DNA from: Paraburkholderia mimosarum LMG 23256 = NBRC 106338
GTDB lineage: Bacteria > Pseudomonadota > Gammaproteobacteria > Burkholderiales > Burkholderiaceae
Assembly: GCF_000739815.1 (NCBI RefSeq)
Contig: NZ_BBJJ01000041.1
Location: 1 to 64,000, forward strand
DNA: 64,000 bases
Direction: 5' to 3'
Shown: one piece after another, positions 27,527 to 36,218 of the stretch
Position numbering within the stretch: position 1 is the first letter of the stretch
Layout of the letters: each line of letters begins with the position of its first letter
Notes under the pieces: generated by a model
Database searches by the model: none
Told to the model about the DNA's origin: nothing
Seen by the model: only the letters and a program-made list of their open reading frames with translations
Made by a program: the position numbers and the translations under genes

Positions 27527-28477
27527 TCATGCACGCGGCTTCTTCGATTGAGCGAACATCATTGCCATCCCAGCAATCCAGCCCTGGATGGCTTCGTAGT
27601 AAATGAGGTCGGCCGTGTATTCACAGTCGACGGAAAGCGCGGCGAAGGCCGCGACCCAGGCGAGGACTTCCGGACCGCCGCGGCCCGCTTTTTCGCGGAC
27701 CTCCTTCGTCGTCATCGCATCGAGTTGCGAGACGTTTCCGGACTGAAGCTGCTGGATGAAGGTCGCGACCCAATCAGCGTCCACCGGCAAAATCCCCGGC
27801 TCGCCTGCAAACGCGCGTGCGCCTGCGGCTAGGACACGTTGCTCACGTGCGTGGCGCATTTCCTCAGTTGCGTTACGGCCATCAATGAGACGCGCCTTCA
27901 CCTCATCAGGGGCAGTAGCGATGCTCGGCGTGGGCGGGTCGTGAGACAGGCCGCCCGATGCCGAAAACAGCACACGCTTTCCTGTCGCCGCAGCCCAACG
28001 GCCCACGGCCTCGCCAAGGACCCGGGCGCGCCTGAAAGCAGGAAGCCGAGGCGCAGCGCTGTTGATGAAAATCGGGATGGTCGGATATCGGGAAAAGTCG
28101 CCGAACATCTCTTCCCAGATTTGCACGAACCCGTGGTCGACCTGCATGCGATACGACACGGCGATATCGAAGCCGTCTTCAATCAGGAACTCACTCAACT
28201 CCTGAGCTTCAGTCGATGTGACAGGCAGCGTGCCAGTGGATGTGCCGCAGTCACCGACGGACGACGCGTTAATACCGACGCAAAAGCTCGGCATTACGTC
28301 GTAGAAGAATCCGTTGAAGTGGTCAGGCGCAAACTGGATGACGAGGTCAGGCTGGAACTGTTCAGCGCGTTCGGCCAGTTCGCGAAAACCGCGTTTCACA
28401 GCAACCCGGACATCATCCGTGGTGACGCCGTCTTTCATAAGAGGCGTATGGGATGCGCTCAGCACGGCCAGTGACAC
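27527..28477 (-). CDS. mhpB: MhpB-type extradiol dioxygenase
   Basis: A 316-residue type III (LigB-superfamily) dioxygenase close to 2,3-dihydroxyphenylpropionate 1,2-dioxygenase. SASHTPL near the N-terminus and FAPDHFNGFFYDVMPSFC hold the iron-site histidines, and FSASGGLSHDPP follows. It opens the catechol ring next to a hydroxyl with Fe(II). The GTG start at 28477 has an AGGAGA site and gives the usual family length. It is the first gene of the operon, transcribed away from the LysR gene. Confidence 0.85.
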   Translation of the reverse strand: MSLAVLSASHTPLMKDGVTTDDVRVAVKRGFRELAERAEQFQPDLVIQFAPDHFNGFFYDVMPSFCVGINASSVGDCGTSTGTLPVTSTEAQELSEFLIEDGFDIAVSYRMQVDHGFVQIWEEMFGDFSRYPTIPIFINSAAPRLPAFRRARVLGEAVGRWAAATGKRVLFSASGGLSHDPPTPSIATAPDEVKARLIDGRNATEEMRHAREQRVLAAGARAFAGEPGILPVDADWVATFIQQLQSGNVSQLDAMTTKEVREKAGRGGPEVLAWVAAFAALSVDCEYTADLIYYEAIQGWIAGMAMMFAQSKKPRA

Positions 28478-28584
28478 GGTCTGTCTCCTATGTATGTTTG
28501 ATTCCATGCGCGATGGCATGGTTTGACTGACTTACGGGAAGGTCTCAACCACGGCTTCCTGGAGCGTCAACCCGCTCCCAGTGC

Positions 28585-28598
28585 TTGACCTTGGTCAA
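28585..28598. promoter_or_regulatory. palindrome TTGACC-TT-GGTCAA
   Basis: A perfect dyad with 6-bp arms, 107 bp upstream of the mhpB start. The shape TTGAC-N4-GTCAA resembles the FNR/CRP-superfamily half-site, but it could equally bind another dimeric regulator. Confidence 0.45.
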
Positions 28599-28629
28599 AT
28601 AGTAGCGATGCACCCGTTATGCCGATAAT

Positions 28630-28655
28630 GCGGATTCTCTATAGAACTAATCCGC
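28630..28655. promoter_or_regulatory. probable LysR operator
   Basis: GCGGATT and AATCCGC are perfect 7-bp arms separated by 12 bases in the divergent gap. Dyads of about this size that contain a T-N11-A core are typical LysR-family recognition sites, so this is the best candidate for the adjacent regulator. Confidence 0.5.
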
Positions 28656-28864
28656 CTTCTTGATATCGGTGAAAACCCTCGCTTTTGAGGGTATAGCAAA
28701 GCGAACTTCATCTGCCAATACCTTTGTCTTCAATGACATACATCCTATTTGAGGAGGATCGCGGCGCCCCCCCTGACAGGATGCCGGCCTCCACAACCAC
28801 CCTATAATTGAAATGCGATAACAAGCGCCGGGGTTGAACGAATGAGGCGTAATGGAGGCGGACG

Positions 28865-29827
28865 ATGGATTCCAGACTTATCGAATATTTCTTGCGTGTC
28901 GCTGAGCTCGGCAGCATCAACAAGGCGGCGAGCGACCTTCGCCTGTCACAGCCGGCGATGTCGCGGCATATTGCTTTGCTCGAGCATCAGATGCGCGCGA
29001 AGTTGTTCACCCGCACGCAAGGCGGAGTGACGCTCACCGAGGCGGGAACACTGCTATTGGAGCGCGCGCGGCCAATCCTGCGTCAGCTGTCCAAGCTTGT
29101 GGAAGAAGTTGGGGACCGCGCGGCAGGCCAGTTGTCCATCGGCGTTGCGCCGTCGTGGCAGCACATGTTCACCTCCGCGTATATCTCGCAGCTCGTTCAG
29201 GAGTTTCCTGGGGTCTCGTTGCGAATCCATGAGGGCGCGAGCCACGAACTGCGCGAAGTCATGCACTCCGGCATGCTCGACCTGGCAATAGTGCCTTTTG
29301 AAGGGAATCCGCCGCAGGGCTATGTTCATACTCCACTGGTGCGTGAGCCGCTCATTCTCGTATCGCACAGCAGCACGCCGCTTCGGCCGGACAGACCGGT
29401 TCCATTGTCGCGCCTGGAGAACCTGAAACTCGCGCTGCCCGGCAAGCCAAATGTCATCCGCGCCCAGATCGAGAACTCGCTTGAAAGAAGAGGACTTCAG
29501 TTCAGGACGCTATTCGAGATTGACGCGATGAACCTCTCGATAGAGCTTGCTCGACAAGGTATCTGCGATACCGTCACGCCCTGCTGCGCGGTGAGCGGTA
29601 ACGCGCGCTATCAGGATGAAGTATCCTGGAGCCCTATTCGCGGGATGTTCATGAGCTGGGCACTCTGCGAGAACACCGCGAGGTCTCATTCACCGGCCGT
29701 CCGTGAAGGCCAGAAGCTCGTCCACAAACTGGTGGACGACATTCTCAGGCGTGGAGAGTGGCTGGGGGCAGAACGGCTGTCCAAGACATCTAAGGCAAAC
29801 ACCTTCGAGCTCGTTGAAGAAGCATAG
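28865..29827 (+). CDS. LysR-family regulator of the mhpB operon
   Basis: A 320-residue regulator with an N-terminal winged HTH (residues 1-60: FLRVAELGSINKAASDLRLSQPAMSRHI) and a periplasmic-binding-like effector domain (about 90-295). It starts MDSRLIEYF after a GGAGG site and is divergent from mhpB. By analogy it activates the catabolic operon on binding the phenolic substrate or a pathway intermediate. Confidence 0.9.
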   Translation: MDSRLIEYFLRVAELGSINKAASDLRLSQPAMSRHIALLEHQMRAKLFTRTQGGVTLTEAGTLLLERARPILRQLSKLVEEVGDRAAGQLSIGVAPSWQHMFTSAYISQLVQEFPGVSLRIHEGASHELREVMHSGMLDLAIVPFEGNPPQGYVHTPLVREPLILVSHSSTPLRPDRPVPLSRLENLKLALPGKPNVIRAQIENSLERRGLQFRTLFEIDAMNLSIELARQGICDTVTPCCAVSGNARYQDEVSWSPIRGMFMSWALCENTARSHSPAVREGQKLVHKLVDDILRRGEWLGAERLSKTSKANTFELVEEA

Positions 29828-29983
29828 CCGTCAGGCGTCATGCGGAGCACCGGTAGCCTCGATGAAGGCAACCTGGCGGCCCATTCTTCTGAATGGCGCA
29901 AACGCCTTGCGCCACTCTCTGGCTTCAGAACAACGTGCGCACACCGAGGCGAAGAACGTCTGGTTAGGCCCCCCGAAAACTGT

Positions 29984-30763
29984 TTATTGTGCGCTGGCGC
30001 CGCCGTCTAGAACGAGCTCAGCACCATTCATCCACTTTGCAGAAGCGACATAGCAGACGCCGTCGGCGACATCTTCCGGCTCACCCAGGCCCATCGGATG
30101 AAAACTGTTTAGGGCTGCTTCGGCGGTAGCCTCATCGGGTACCAAACCCGCCTTAACCATGTCACTGAAAACCGTGTCTCCAAAGCCACCTTTGACAACC
30201 GCAGGGTGAATAGAATTTACCCGGATGCCGTGGCGCAAATGGGCGCATTCGATAGCAGCGGCCTTTGTCAGAAGCCGCACCCCGCCCTTCGCAGCCGAAT
30301 AGCCTCCAAGACCGACCGATCCAACAATGCCCGCCAGAGAGGAGATGTTTATGATGCATCCACCCTTACCGGCCAAGCCGCCCGGGCGCATTGTCTGGAT
30401 ACCCCATTTTGTGCCGAGAAACGCTCCATCCAGGCACACACGCTGCATGAATTGGAATTTCTCCAGCGACAAGTTCTCCAGAAGCGAAAAAACCGCAACT
30501 CCCGCGTTGTTCACGACAATGTCGAGGCCCCCAAAGTTTTGCATCGCGGCCTCGATAGCGTGTTGCCAACTGACCTCGTTTGTGACGTCATGCTGGACGA
30601 AGCGGGCGCCCTCGATTGTGCTAGCAACTTTCTCCAAGCGCTCTTCTTGAAGATCGGTTAGCAGAACCTTTACACCACGCTGAGCGAGCTCCGCTGCGAT
30701 CGTCGACCCGAGTCCGCCTGCTGCGCCAGTTACGAGCGCCGTTTTTCCAGAAAGCTTTTCCAT
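29984..30763 (-). CDS. short-chain dehydrogenase/reductase
   Basis: A 259-residue classical SDR: TGAAGGLGS cofactor loop (12-20), NNAGVAVF, Ser in NISSLAG, YSAAK active site and the C-terminal ELVLDGGASAQ typical of FabG-type enzymes. It ends convergent with the LysR gene. Upstream is a degraded region, so its pathway is unclear. Confidence 0.85.
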   Translation of the reverse strand: MEKLSGKTALVTGAAGGLGSTIAAELAQRGVKVLLTDLQEERLEKVASTIEGARFVQHDVTNEVSWQHAIEAAMQNFGGLDIVVNNAGVAVFSLLENLSLEKFQFMQRVCLDGAFLGTKWGIQTMRPGGLAGKGGCIINISSLAGIVGSVGLGGYSAAKGGVRLLTKAAAIECAHLRHGIRVNSIHPAVVKGGFGDTVFSDMVKAGLVPDEATAEAALNSFHPMGLGEPEDVADGVCYVASAKWMNGAELVLDGGASAQ

Positions 30764-30913
30764 GATTTCTCCTGTGATTTAAGTGACTAACGCCAATTAA
30801 TTACGACCATCAACGACCTGGATCAAGCAAGGACGAACGCATTGTCAACAACGCGACGGATTTGCTCGGCCGCATGCTTGTTCAGTTTTCCTCAGCATCA
30901 ACCGGTAGCCGAT

Positions 30914-31378
30914 CTACGCTGCGAGCCGCCTGCATTGTTCGAGGTCGTGCGGCAACGGATCGGAAGCGGGCATCACGGGGACGCCGGCGGCGATCGTGGA
31001 GTTGCGCGCCGCGACCTTGTTGCCGAGCATGCGCTTCACCTCCGGCGTCGGGCCGATCCAGCGCATGCCAGCATCGATCACCGCCTGGGCGAATCCCGGA
31101 TTCCCGGAGAGAAAGCCATACCCGGGATCGATCGCATCGACGTTAGCCTGCCTTGCGACCCGAAGGACGTCATCAATATCGAGATAGGCCGCTAGCGGCT
31201 CTTTTCCCTCGCCCACCAGGTAGCTTTCGTCGGACTTGAATCGTTGCAGCGCGAGTCGGTCTTCCTTCGAATAGATGGCGACCGTACGAATGTCCATCTC
31301 CGCCGCGGCGCGCATCACACGGATTGCGATCTCGGAGCGGTTGGCAATCAGGAGGGATTTAATAGGTGCGTAGGTCAT
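30914..31378 (-). pseudogene. pyc: pyruvate carboxylase, N-terminal fragment
   Basis: About 154 codons match the biotin-carboxylase N-terminus of pyruvate carboxylase: IKSLLIANRSEIAIRVMRAA, YSKEDRLALQRFKSDESYLV, GNKVAARN and PVMPASDPLPHDL, then a stop after RRLAA. The full enzyme is over 1100 residues. Changes at normally conserved places (DAIDPGYGFLSGNPGF where HPGYGFLSENP is usual) show decay beyond the truncation. Confidence 0.8.
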
Positions 31379-31995
31379 CGTATGCAGCCCGCCCGTCCAA
31401 ACGGCTCAGTGTTTGTCCAAGTCGCCAGAAAGCGTGTGTGAATCCATCCAGTCATATTGGTCATGCGGCGTCGCCCACGCCCAGTTTGCGGCTTGGCGCG
31501 TGCGCGCGCGACGACTTCGATCGCCAGCACTGGCCTCTCGAATTGGCTGGGACCCGGTTCGGCGATCGTTCGCCGGTCGCCCTGCTTTTTCGCTGTCGCT
31601 CATGTCGATCTCCTATGGTAATGGTGTTCTGGCTGCCACGCTCCGATAAAGCCGGGCGGTAGACTTTCATGCCGTTTCGCGTCGTGCCAGCATCTTCAAA
31701 CCGAAACGCGCCATGCAAGAGTTGCCCGCCGTGATTCCGCGCCTCAATCACGCAGGTGCATCACCGCATAGATTGATTCCTGAGAAAGGGAACACAGCGC
31801 GAACTTCACGGAGATATCCGCAGCATCGAACGCGTTGCCGCAATAAAGCTCGTCAGGTTCGCATGCGATTTCTAAGCCACTACATGAATCGCGTTGTGAG
31901 CCATTCAATCCATGGCGACAAACCGGCATCATCGCAAAATGCCGCCCGGTATCGAGATCAACGTGGAACGCCTCACTCCCTGCGGAAAATTGCGG
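31379..31995. other. 617-bp degraded region with a small unrecognised frame
   Basis: A 65-codon minus-strand frame at 31406-31603 has an AGGAGATCGAC site, but its arginine-rich product is not a family I know. Other minus frames between 31461 and 31995 read continuously across a stop and may be another relic. No function can be given. Confidence 0.35.
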
Positions 31996-32160
31996 CAATT
32001 CCCTAGCCGCCCCCAATGCACATCGTCACGAGCACGTGCTTTCATCCTACGCGCCGCAGTTCGTATAACGCCTTGACGGTCAGAATCGCACCGGTCGCGC
32101 CGATAGGATGCCCACGCGCGATGCCTGATCCGTTTGGATTTACTTTGTCCGGATCAAAGC
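31996..32160 (-). pseudogene. acetyl-CoA acetyltransferase, C-terminal fragment
   Basis: It reads VNPNGSGIARGHPIGATGAIL and VKALYELRRVG, a TGA, then VLVTMCIGGG. This is the catalytic His and Cys loop region of a PhaA/AtoB-type thiolase. Only about 50 codons remain, and an internal stop confirms decay. Confidence 0.7.
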
Positions 32161-32337
32161 AGAGATAAATTCCTACAGCACATGGTCATTCAGGAATATC
32201 GGGCGATCAAGCGATGCGCTCGATAAAGTGCCCGCAGTTTTCCCGTGCTAGTAGCTTAGATATTGGTTTCGCGTGGCACCCAATCACCACTGCCACGAAC
32301 TCTGAACGAAGCTCAATTGGGTCCGTTTAGGTACAAA

Positions 32338-33282
32338 TCACGCGAAGTGTCCAATGCAATCTATAAGATCAGGCACAACTGAAAAAAGATCACCGACCAG
32401 GCCGTAATCTGCAACACTAAAGATCGGCGCTTCTTCGTCCCTGTTGATCGCGACGATGACCTTCGAGTCCTTCATGCCGGCGAGATGCTGAATGGCGCCC
32501 GAGATGCCGACCGCGACATACAGTTGCGGGGCGACGATCTTGCCGGTCTGGCCGACCTGATAGTCGTTCGGCACGAAGCCCGCGTCGACCGCCGCGCGCG
32601 ATGCGCCGAGCGCCGCGCCGAGCTTGTCGGCGAGCGGCTCCAGTACCTTCGTGTAGTTTTCGCCATTGCCCAGACCACGGCCACCCGACACGATGATCTT
32701 TGCGCTCGTCAGTTCCGGACGGTCCAGCTTCGTCACTTCGCGGTTAACGAACTGCGCGATGCCGGCGTCGGCGGCAGATTCGATCTTCTCGATCGCTGCG
32801 CTCCCGCCCTCCGCTGCGACCGCGTCGAAGCCGGTCGAGCGAACAGTGATCACCTTGATCGGATCCTGTGATTGGACCGTCGCGATTGCGTTGCCCGCGT
32901 AGATCGGACGCTCGAACGTGTCCGGCGAATCCACTGCGGTGACGTCGCTGATCTGCGCGACGTCGAGCTTCGCGGCGATCCGCGGCGCGATGTTCTTGCC
33001 GTAGGCGGTTGCCGGCGCGAGGATGTGCGTGTAGTTCTTCGCGATCTTCAATACGGTCGCTTCGACGTTTTCCGCAAGCCCTTCGGACAGTTGCGGCGCA
33101 TCAGCGAGCAGCACCTTGGCGACGCCCGCGATCTCCGCGGCCGCATCGGCCGCGCCCTGCGCGTTATGCCCCGCCACCAGCACGTGAATCTCGCCGCCGA
33201 TCTTCTGCGCCGCTGCGATGGCGTTGAGCGTCGCGGCCTTGATCGACGCATTATCGTGTTCTGCAATTACCAGGTTCGTCAT
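32338..33282 (-). CDS. etfA: electron transfer flavoprotein alpha subunit
   Basis: A 314-residue ETF alpha chain, full length. The FAD-binding C-terminal domain shows VSGGRGLG, ASRAAVDAGF, QVGQTGKIV, YVAVGISGAIQH and AINRDEEAPIF. The start at 33282 has a GAGGAG site and lies 13 bp after etfB. With EtfB it takes electrons from acyl-CoA dehydrogenases and passes them to ETF-quinone oxidoreductase. It closes the long catabolic gene series. Confidence 0.95.
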   Translation of the reverse strand: MTNLVIAEHDNASIKAATLNAIAAAQKIGGEIHVLVAGHNAQGAADAAAEIAGVAKVLLADAPQLSEGLAENVEATVLKIAKNYTHILAPATAYGKNIAPRIAAKLDVAQISDVTAVDSPDTFERPIYAGNAIATVQSQDPIKVITVRSTGFDAVAAEGGSAAIEKIESAADAGIAQFVNREVTKLDRPELTSAKIIVSGGRGLGNGENYTKVLEPLADKLGAALGASRAAVDAGFVPNDYQVGQTGKIVAPQLYVAVGISGAIQHLAGMKDSKVIVAINRDEEAPIFSVADYGLVGDLFSVVPDLIDCIGHFA

Positions 33283-33295
33283 TTGTCGGGTCTCC

Positions 33296-34045
33296 TCACA
33301 GCACCTTCGCTTCGGTCTTAAGCTTCTCGACCAGCGTCTTCACGTCCGGCACCTTGACACCGGCGGAACGCTTCGGCGGTTCGGCGACTTTCAGCGTCTT
33401 CAGACGCGGCATGACATCGACGCCGAGGTCTTCGGGTTTGATCGACTCCAGCGGCTTCTTCTTCGCCTTCATGATATTGGGCAACGTCACGTAGCGCGGC
33501 TCGTTCAGGCGCAGATCGGTCGTGACGACCGCGGGCAGCGTCAGCGACAGCGTTTCGGCGCCGCCGTCCACTTCACGTGCAACGGTGACCTTGCCATCGG
33601 CAACGGTGACCTTCGATGCGAACGTCGCCTGCGGAAGGTTCGCGAGCGCAGCGAGCATCTGGCCGGTCTGGTTGGAGTCGTCGTCGATCGCCTGTTTGCC
33701 GAGGATCACCAGTTGCGGCTGCTCCCTGTCGACCAGCGCCTTGAGCAGCTTCGCGACGGCGAGCGGCTGGAGCTCTTCGTTCGATTCGATCAGGATCGCG
33801 CGGTCCGCGCCGATGGCCAACGCCGTGCGCAGCGTTTCCTGCGCCTGCATCACACCGGCCGACACGGCGATCACTTCGGTCGCGACGCCCGCTTCCTTCA
33901 GACGCACCGCTTCTTCCACGGCGATTTCATCGAACGGATTCATCGACATTTTTACGTTCGCGATATCGACGCCGGTACCATCCGATTTCACGCGGACTTT
34001 CACGTTGTAGTCAATCACGCGCTTTACCGCGACAAGGACTCTCAC
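33296..34045 (-). CDS. etfB: electron transfer flavoprotein beta subunit
   Basis: A 249-residue ETF beta chain of standard length: KVLVAVKRVIDYNVKVRV-like start, NPFDEIAVEEAVRLKE and the AMP-binding VILGKQAIDDDSNQTGQ. The GTG at 34045 has an AAGAGG site and matches the usual N-terminus; an upstream in-frame ATG at 34084 does not. Paired with etfA. Confidence 0.95.
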   Translation of the reverse strand: MRVLVAVKRVIDYNVKVRVKSDGTGVDIANVKMSMNPFDEIAVEEAVRLKEAGVATEVIAVSAGVMQAQETLRTALAIGADRAILIESNEELQPLAVAKLLKALVDREQPQLVILGKQAIDDDSNQTGQMLAALANLPQATFASKVTVADGKVTVAREVDGGAETLSLTLPAVVTTDLRLNEPRYVTLPNIMKAKKKPLESIKPEDLGVDVMPRLKTLKVAEPPKRSAGVKVPDVKTLVEKLKTEAKVL

Positions 34046-34401
34046 AAGACACCTCTTTTCATCAAAACATACGGCGTTAGACACCGAACCAATCGTAAGT
34101 TATCGCCAGACCAGACTTGCGGACGCTTCTCGCGGTTACACATTCGCGAGGCAAGTGTGATAAACAGAATTCGCTTAGCCGACGTTCCCGGCTGCGGGTT
34201 GCAATTGACCCAATCTTACGCACCCCGGACGGCCGCGCCCCGGGTCTCTATTGACCTCATAAATGCTCCGTTGTTGAAGCGCCCTTATCGGCGATTACGG
34301 CGTAGGCTCTCTTCTTCGCATCCGTAGTCAGATACACGTCGCTTTGCAATGCACGAGCATGAATCTGGATATGCCAGGTCGCTGCTCGCCGATCTCACCC
34401 A
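34046..34401. other. 356-bp gap between pntB and etfB
   Basis: No gene seen. It contains a GC-rich inverted repeat (CCCGG/CCGGG near 34216-34240) that may end the pnt message, and presumably the etfBA promoter. No clear promoter boxes could be assigned. Confidence 0.45.
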
Positions 34402-35871
34402 CTATTCCGTCGACTTCACCATATCCTCGATGACCTTCTTCGCATCGCCGAACACCATCATCGTCTTGTCCATGTAGAAGAGATCGTTGTCGAGACCGGC
34501 ATATCCTGCCGCCATCGAGCGCTTGTTTACAATGACCGTGCGTGCCTTGTACGCTTCGATGATCGGCATGCCCGCGATCGGCGACTTCGGGTCGTTCTTC
34601 GCTGCCGGATTCACGACATCGTTCGCGCCAAGCACCAGCACCACGTCGACCTGACCGAACTCACCATTGATGTCTTCCATTTCGTGGACGATCTCGTACG
34701 GCACCTCGGCTTCGGCCAGTAGTACGTTCATGTGGCCGGGCATCCGCCCCGCAACCGGGTGGATTGCGTACTTCACGTCTATACCCTTATCGACGAGCTT
34801 GTCGGTCAGTTCCTTCAGCGCATGCTGCGCGCGCGCCACCGCGAGACCGTAGCCAGGAACAATCACGACGCTTTCAGCATTGCCGAGCATGAACGACGCA
34901 TCCTCGGCTGACCCAGGCTTTACGGGACGCTGCTCAGCCGATCCGCCCGAAGTCGCCGCAGCGGCTTCGCCGCCAAATCCGCCGAGGATCACGTTAAAAA
35001 ACGATCGGTTCATTGCCTTGCACATGATGTAAGACAGGATCGCGCCGGATGAACCGACCAACGAGCCCGCAATAATCAGCATGGCGTTGTTCAGCGAAAA
35101 TCCGATCCCCGCCGCCGCCCAGCCCGAATACGAGTTCAGCATCGAAACGACCACGGGCATGTCCGCACCACCGATCGGGATGATGATCAGCACACCGATG
35201 GAAAAGGCGATCGCCGTCATGACGATAAACGGCAGCCACCACTGCGTAACGAAGAACAGGATGCCGAAGCCAATCATGCCGAGCGCGAGCATCAGGTTAA
35301 TCAGATGCTGACCGGGGAACACCACGGGAGCGCCCTGGAACAGGCGGAACTTGTATTTTCCTGAGAGCTTGCCGAATGCGATGACCGAGCCGCTGAACGT
35401 GATCGCGCCGACGAACGTGCCGACGAAGAGCTCGATGCGGTTGCCATACGGCAGGAAGCCTCGATACGGTGCATCCTCGGCAACAAGGCCGAACGCGGCG
35501 GGCTCCGAAACGACCGCGTATGCGATGCAAACCGCAGCGAGACCAATAAGCGAATGCATGGCCGCGACGAGTTCGGGCATCTTCGTCATCTCGACGCGCG
35601 CGGCAACGAACGCACCTATCGCGCCTCCGAGAACAAGCGCAACAAACACGAGCAACAATCCGAGCGACAGGTCCGAACCCAGCATCGCGGCCTGCTTCGC
35701 GATCAGCGCGACCGTCGTAAAGACGGCGATCGCCATGCCAGCCATGCCGAACACGTTCCCGGCCCGCGCGCTCCTGGGATTGGACAAGCCCTTCAACGCC
35801 TGGATGAAGCACACCGAAGCGAACAGATAGAGCAACGTAACGACGTTCATACTTATAAACCCAAGGCTCAT
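34402..35871 (-). CDS. pntB: NAD(P) transhydrogenase beta subunit
   Basis: An integral membrane subunit with about nine hydrophobic segments, followed by the NADP-binding domain III (about 320-485: VVIVPGYGLAVARAQHAL, HPVAGRMPGHMNVLLAEA, VLVLGANDVVNP). With PntAA and PntAB it drives NADPH formation from NADH using the proton gradient. The ATG at 35871 overlaps the pntAB stop (TGATGA); ATG 35850 (MNVVTLLYL) is an alternative start. Confidence 0.9.
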   Translation of the reverse strand: MSLGFISMNVVTLLYLFASVCFIQALKGLSNPRSARAGNVFGMAGMAIAVFTTVALIAKQAAMLGSDLSLGLLLVFVALVLGGAIGAFVAARVEMTKMPELVAAMHSLIGLAAVCIAYAVVSEPAAFGLVAEDAPYRGFLPYGNRIELFVGTFVGAITFSGSVIAFGKLSGKYKFRLFQGAPVVFPGQHLINLMLALGMIGFGILFFVTQWWLPFIVMTAIAFSIGVLIIIPIGGADMPVVVSMLNSYSGWAAAGIGFSLNNAMLIIAGSLVGSSGAILSYIMCKAMNRSFFNVILGGFGGEAAAATSGGSAEQRPVKPGSAEDASFMLGNAESVVIVPGYGLAVARAQHALKELTDKLVDKGIDVKYAIHPVAGRMPGHMNVLLAEAEVPYEIVHEMEDINGEFGQVDVVLVLGANDVVNPAAKNDPKSPIAGMPIIEAYKARTVIVNKRSMAAGYAGLDNDLFYMDKTMMVFGDAKKVIEDMVKSTE

Positions 35872-36197
35872 CACGCACTCTCCCTGGATTCGGCCGGAAG
35901 TTTCCTCGGCTCTTTCTTTTTGAACATTTCGAGCATTCGTCGTGTGACGAGGAACCCACCGAATACATTGACAGCTGCCAGCGCCACGGCGACCGCGCCG
36001 AAAGACTTTCCCGCATTGCCAACCGTGAGGCCCGCGGCGAGCATGGCACCGACGATGACGATCGCCGAGATCGCGTTGGTGACAGCCATCAGCGGAGTAT
36101 GCAGCGCTGGCGTGACGTTCCAGACGACGTGGTAACCGACGTAGATCGCCAGCACAAAAATGATCAAGTTGATCACGGTATGATTGATAACTTCCAC
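35871..36197 (-). CDS. pntAB: NAD(P) transhydrogenase alpha subunit, membrane part
   Basis: A 108-residue subunit with about three membrane helices (LIIFVLAIYVGYHVVW; ISAIVIVGAMLAAG; AVALAAVNVFGGFLV) and a basic tail. In many proteobacteria the alpha chain is split, and this is its membrane portion. It lies 21 bp after pntAA and overlaps pntB. Confidence 0.9.
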   Translation of the reverse strand: MEVINHTVINLIIFVLAIYVGYHVVWNVTPALHTPLMAVTNAISAIVIVGAMLAAGLTVGNAGKSFGAVAVALAAVNVFGGFLVTRRMLEMFKKKEPRKLPAESRESA

Positions 36198-36218
36198 TGA
36201 TCGGTCTCCAAGTATGAG

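Larger units (their letters stand above)
28478..28864. promoter_or_regulatory. divergent promoter region of mhpB and the LysR gene
   Basis: A 387-bp AT-rich gap between two divergent genes, as usual for LysR-controlled operons. It contains the two dyads listed separately. No coding frame is credible inside it. Confidence 0.7.

Noticed and set aside
33218..34327. A 369-codon plus-strand frame over etfBA.
   Set aside because: Shadow of etfB and etfA, which are full length and in the expected order.
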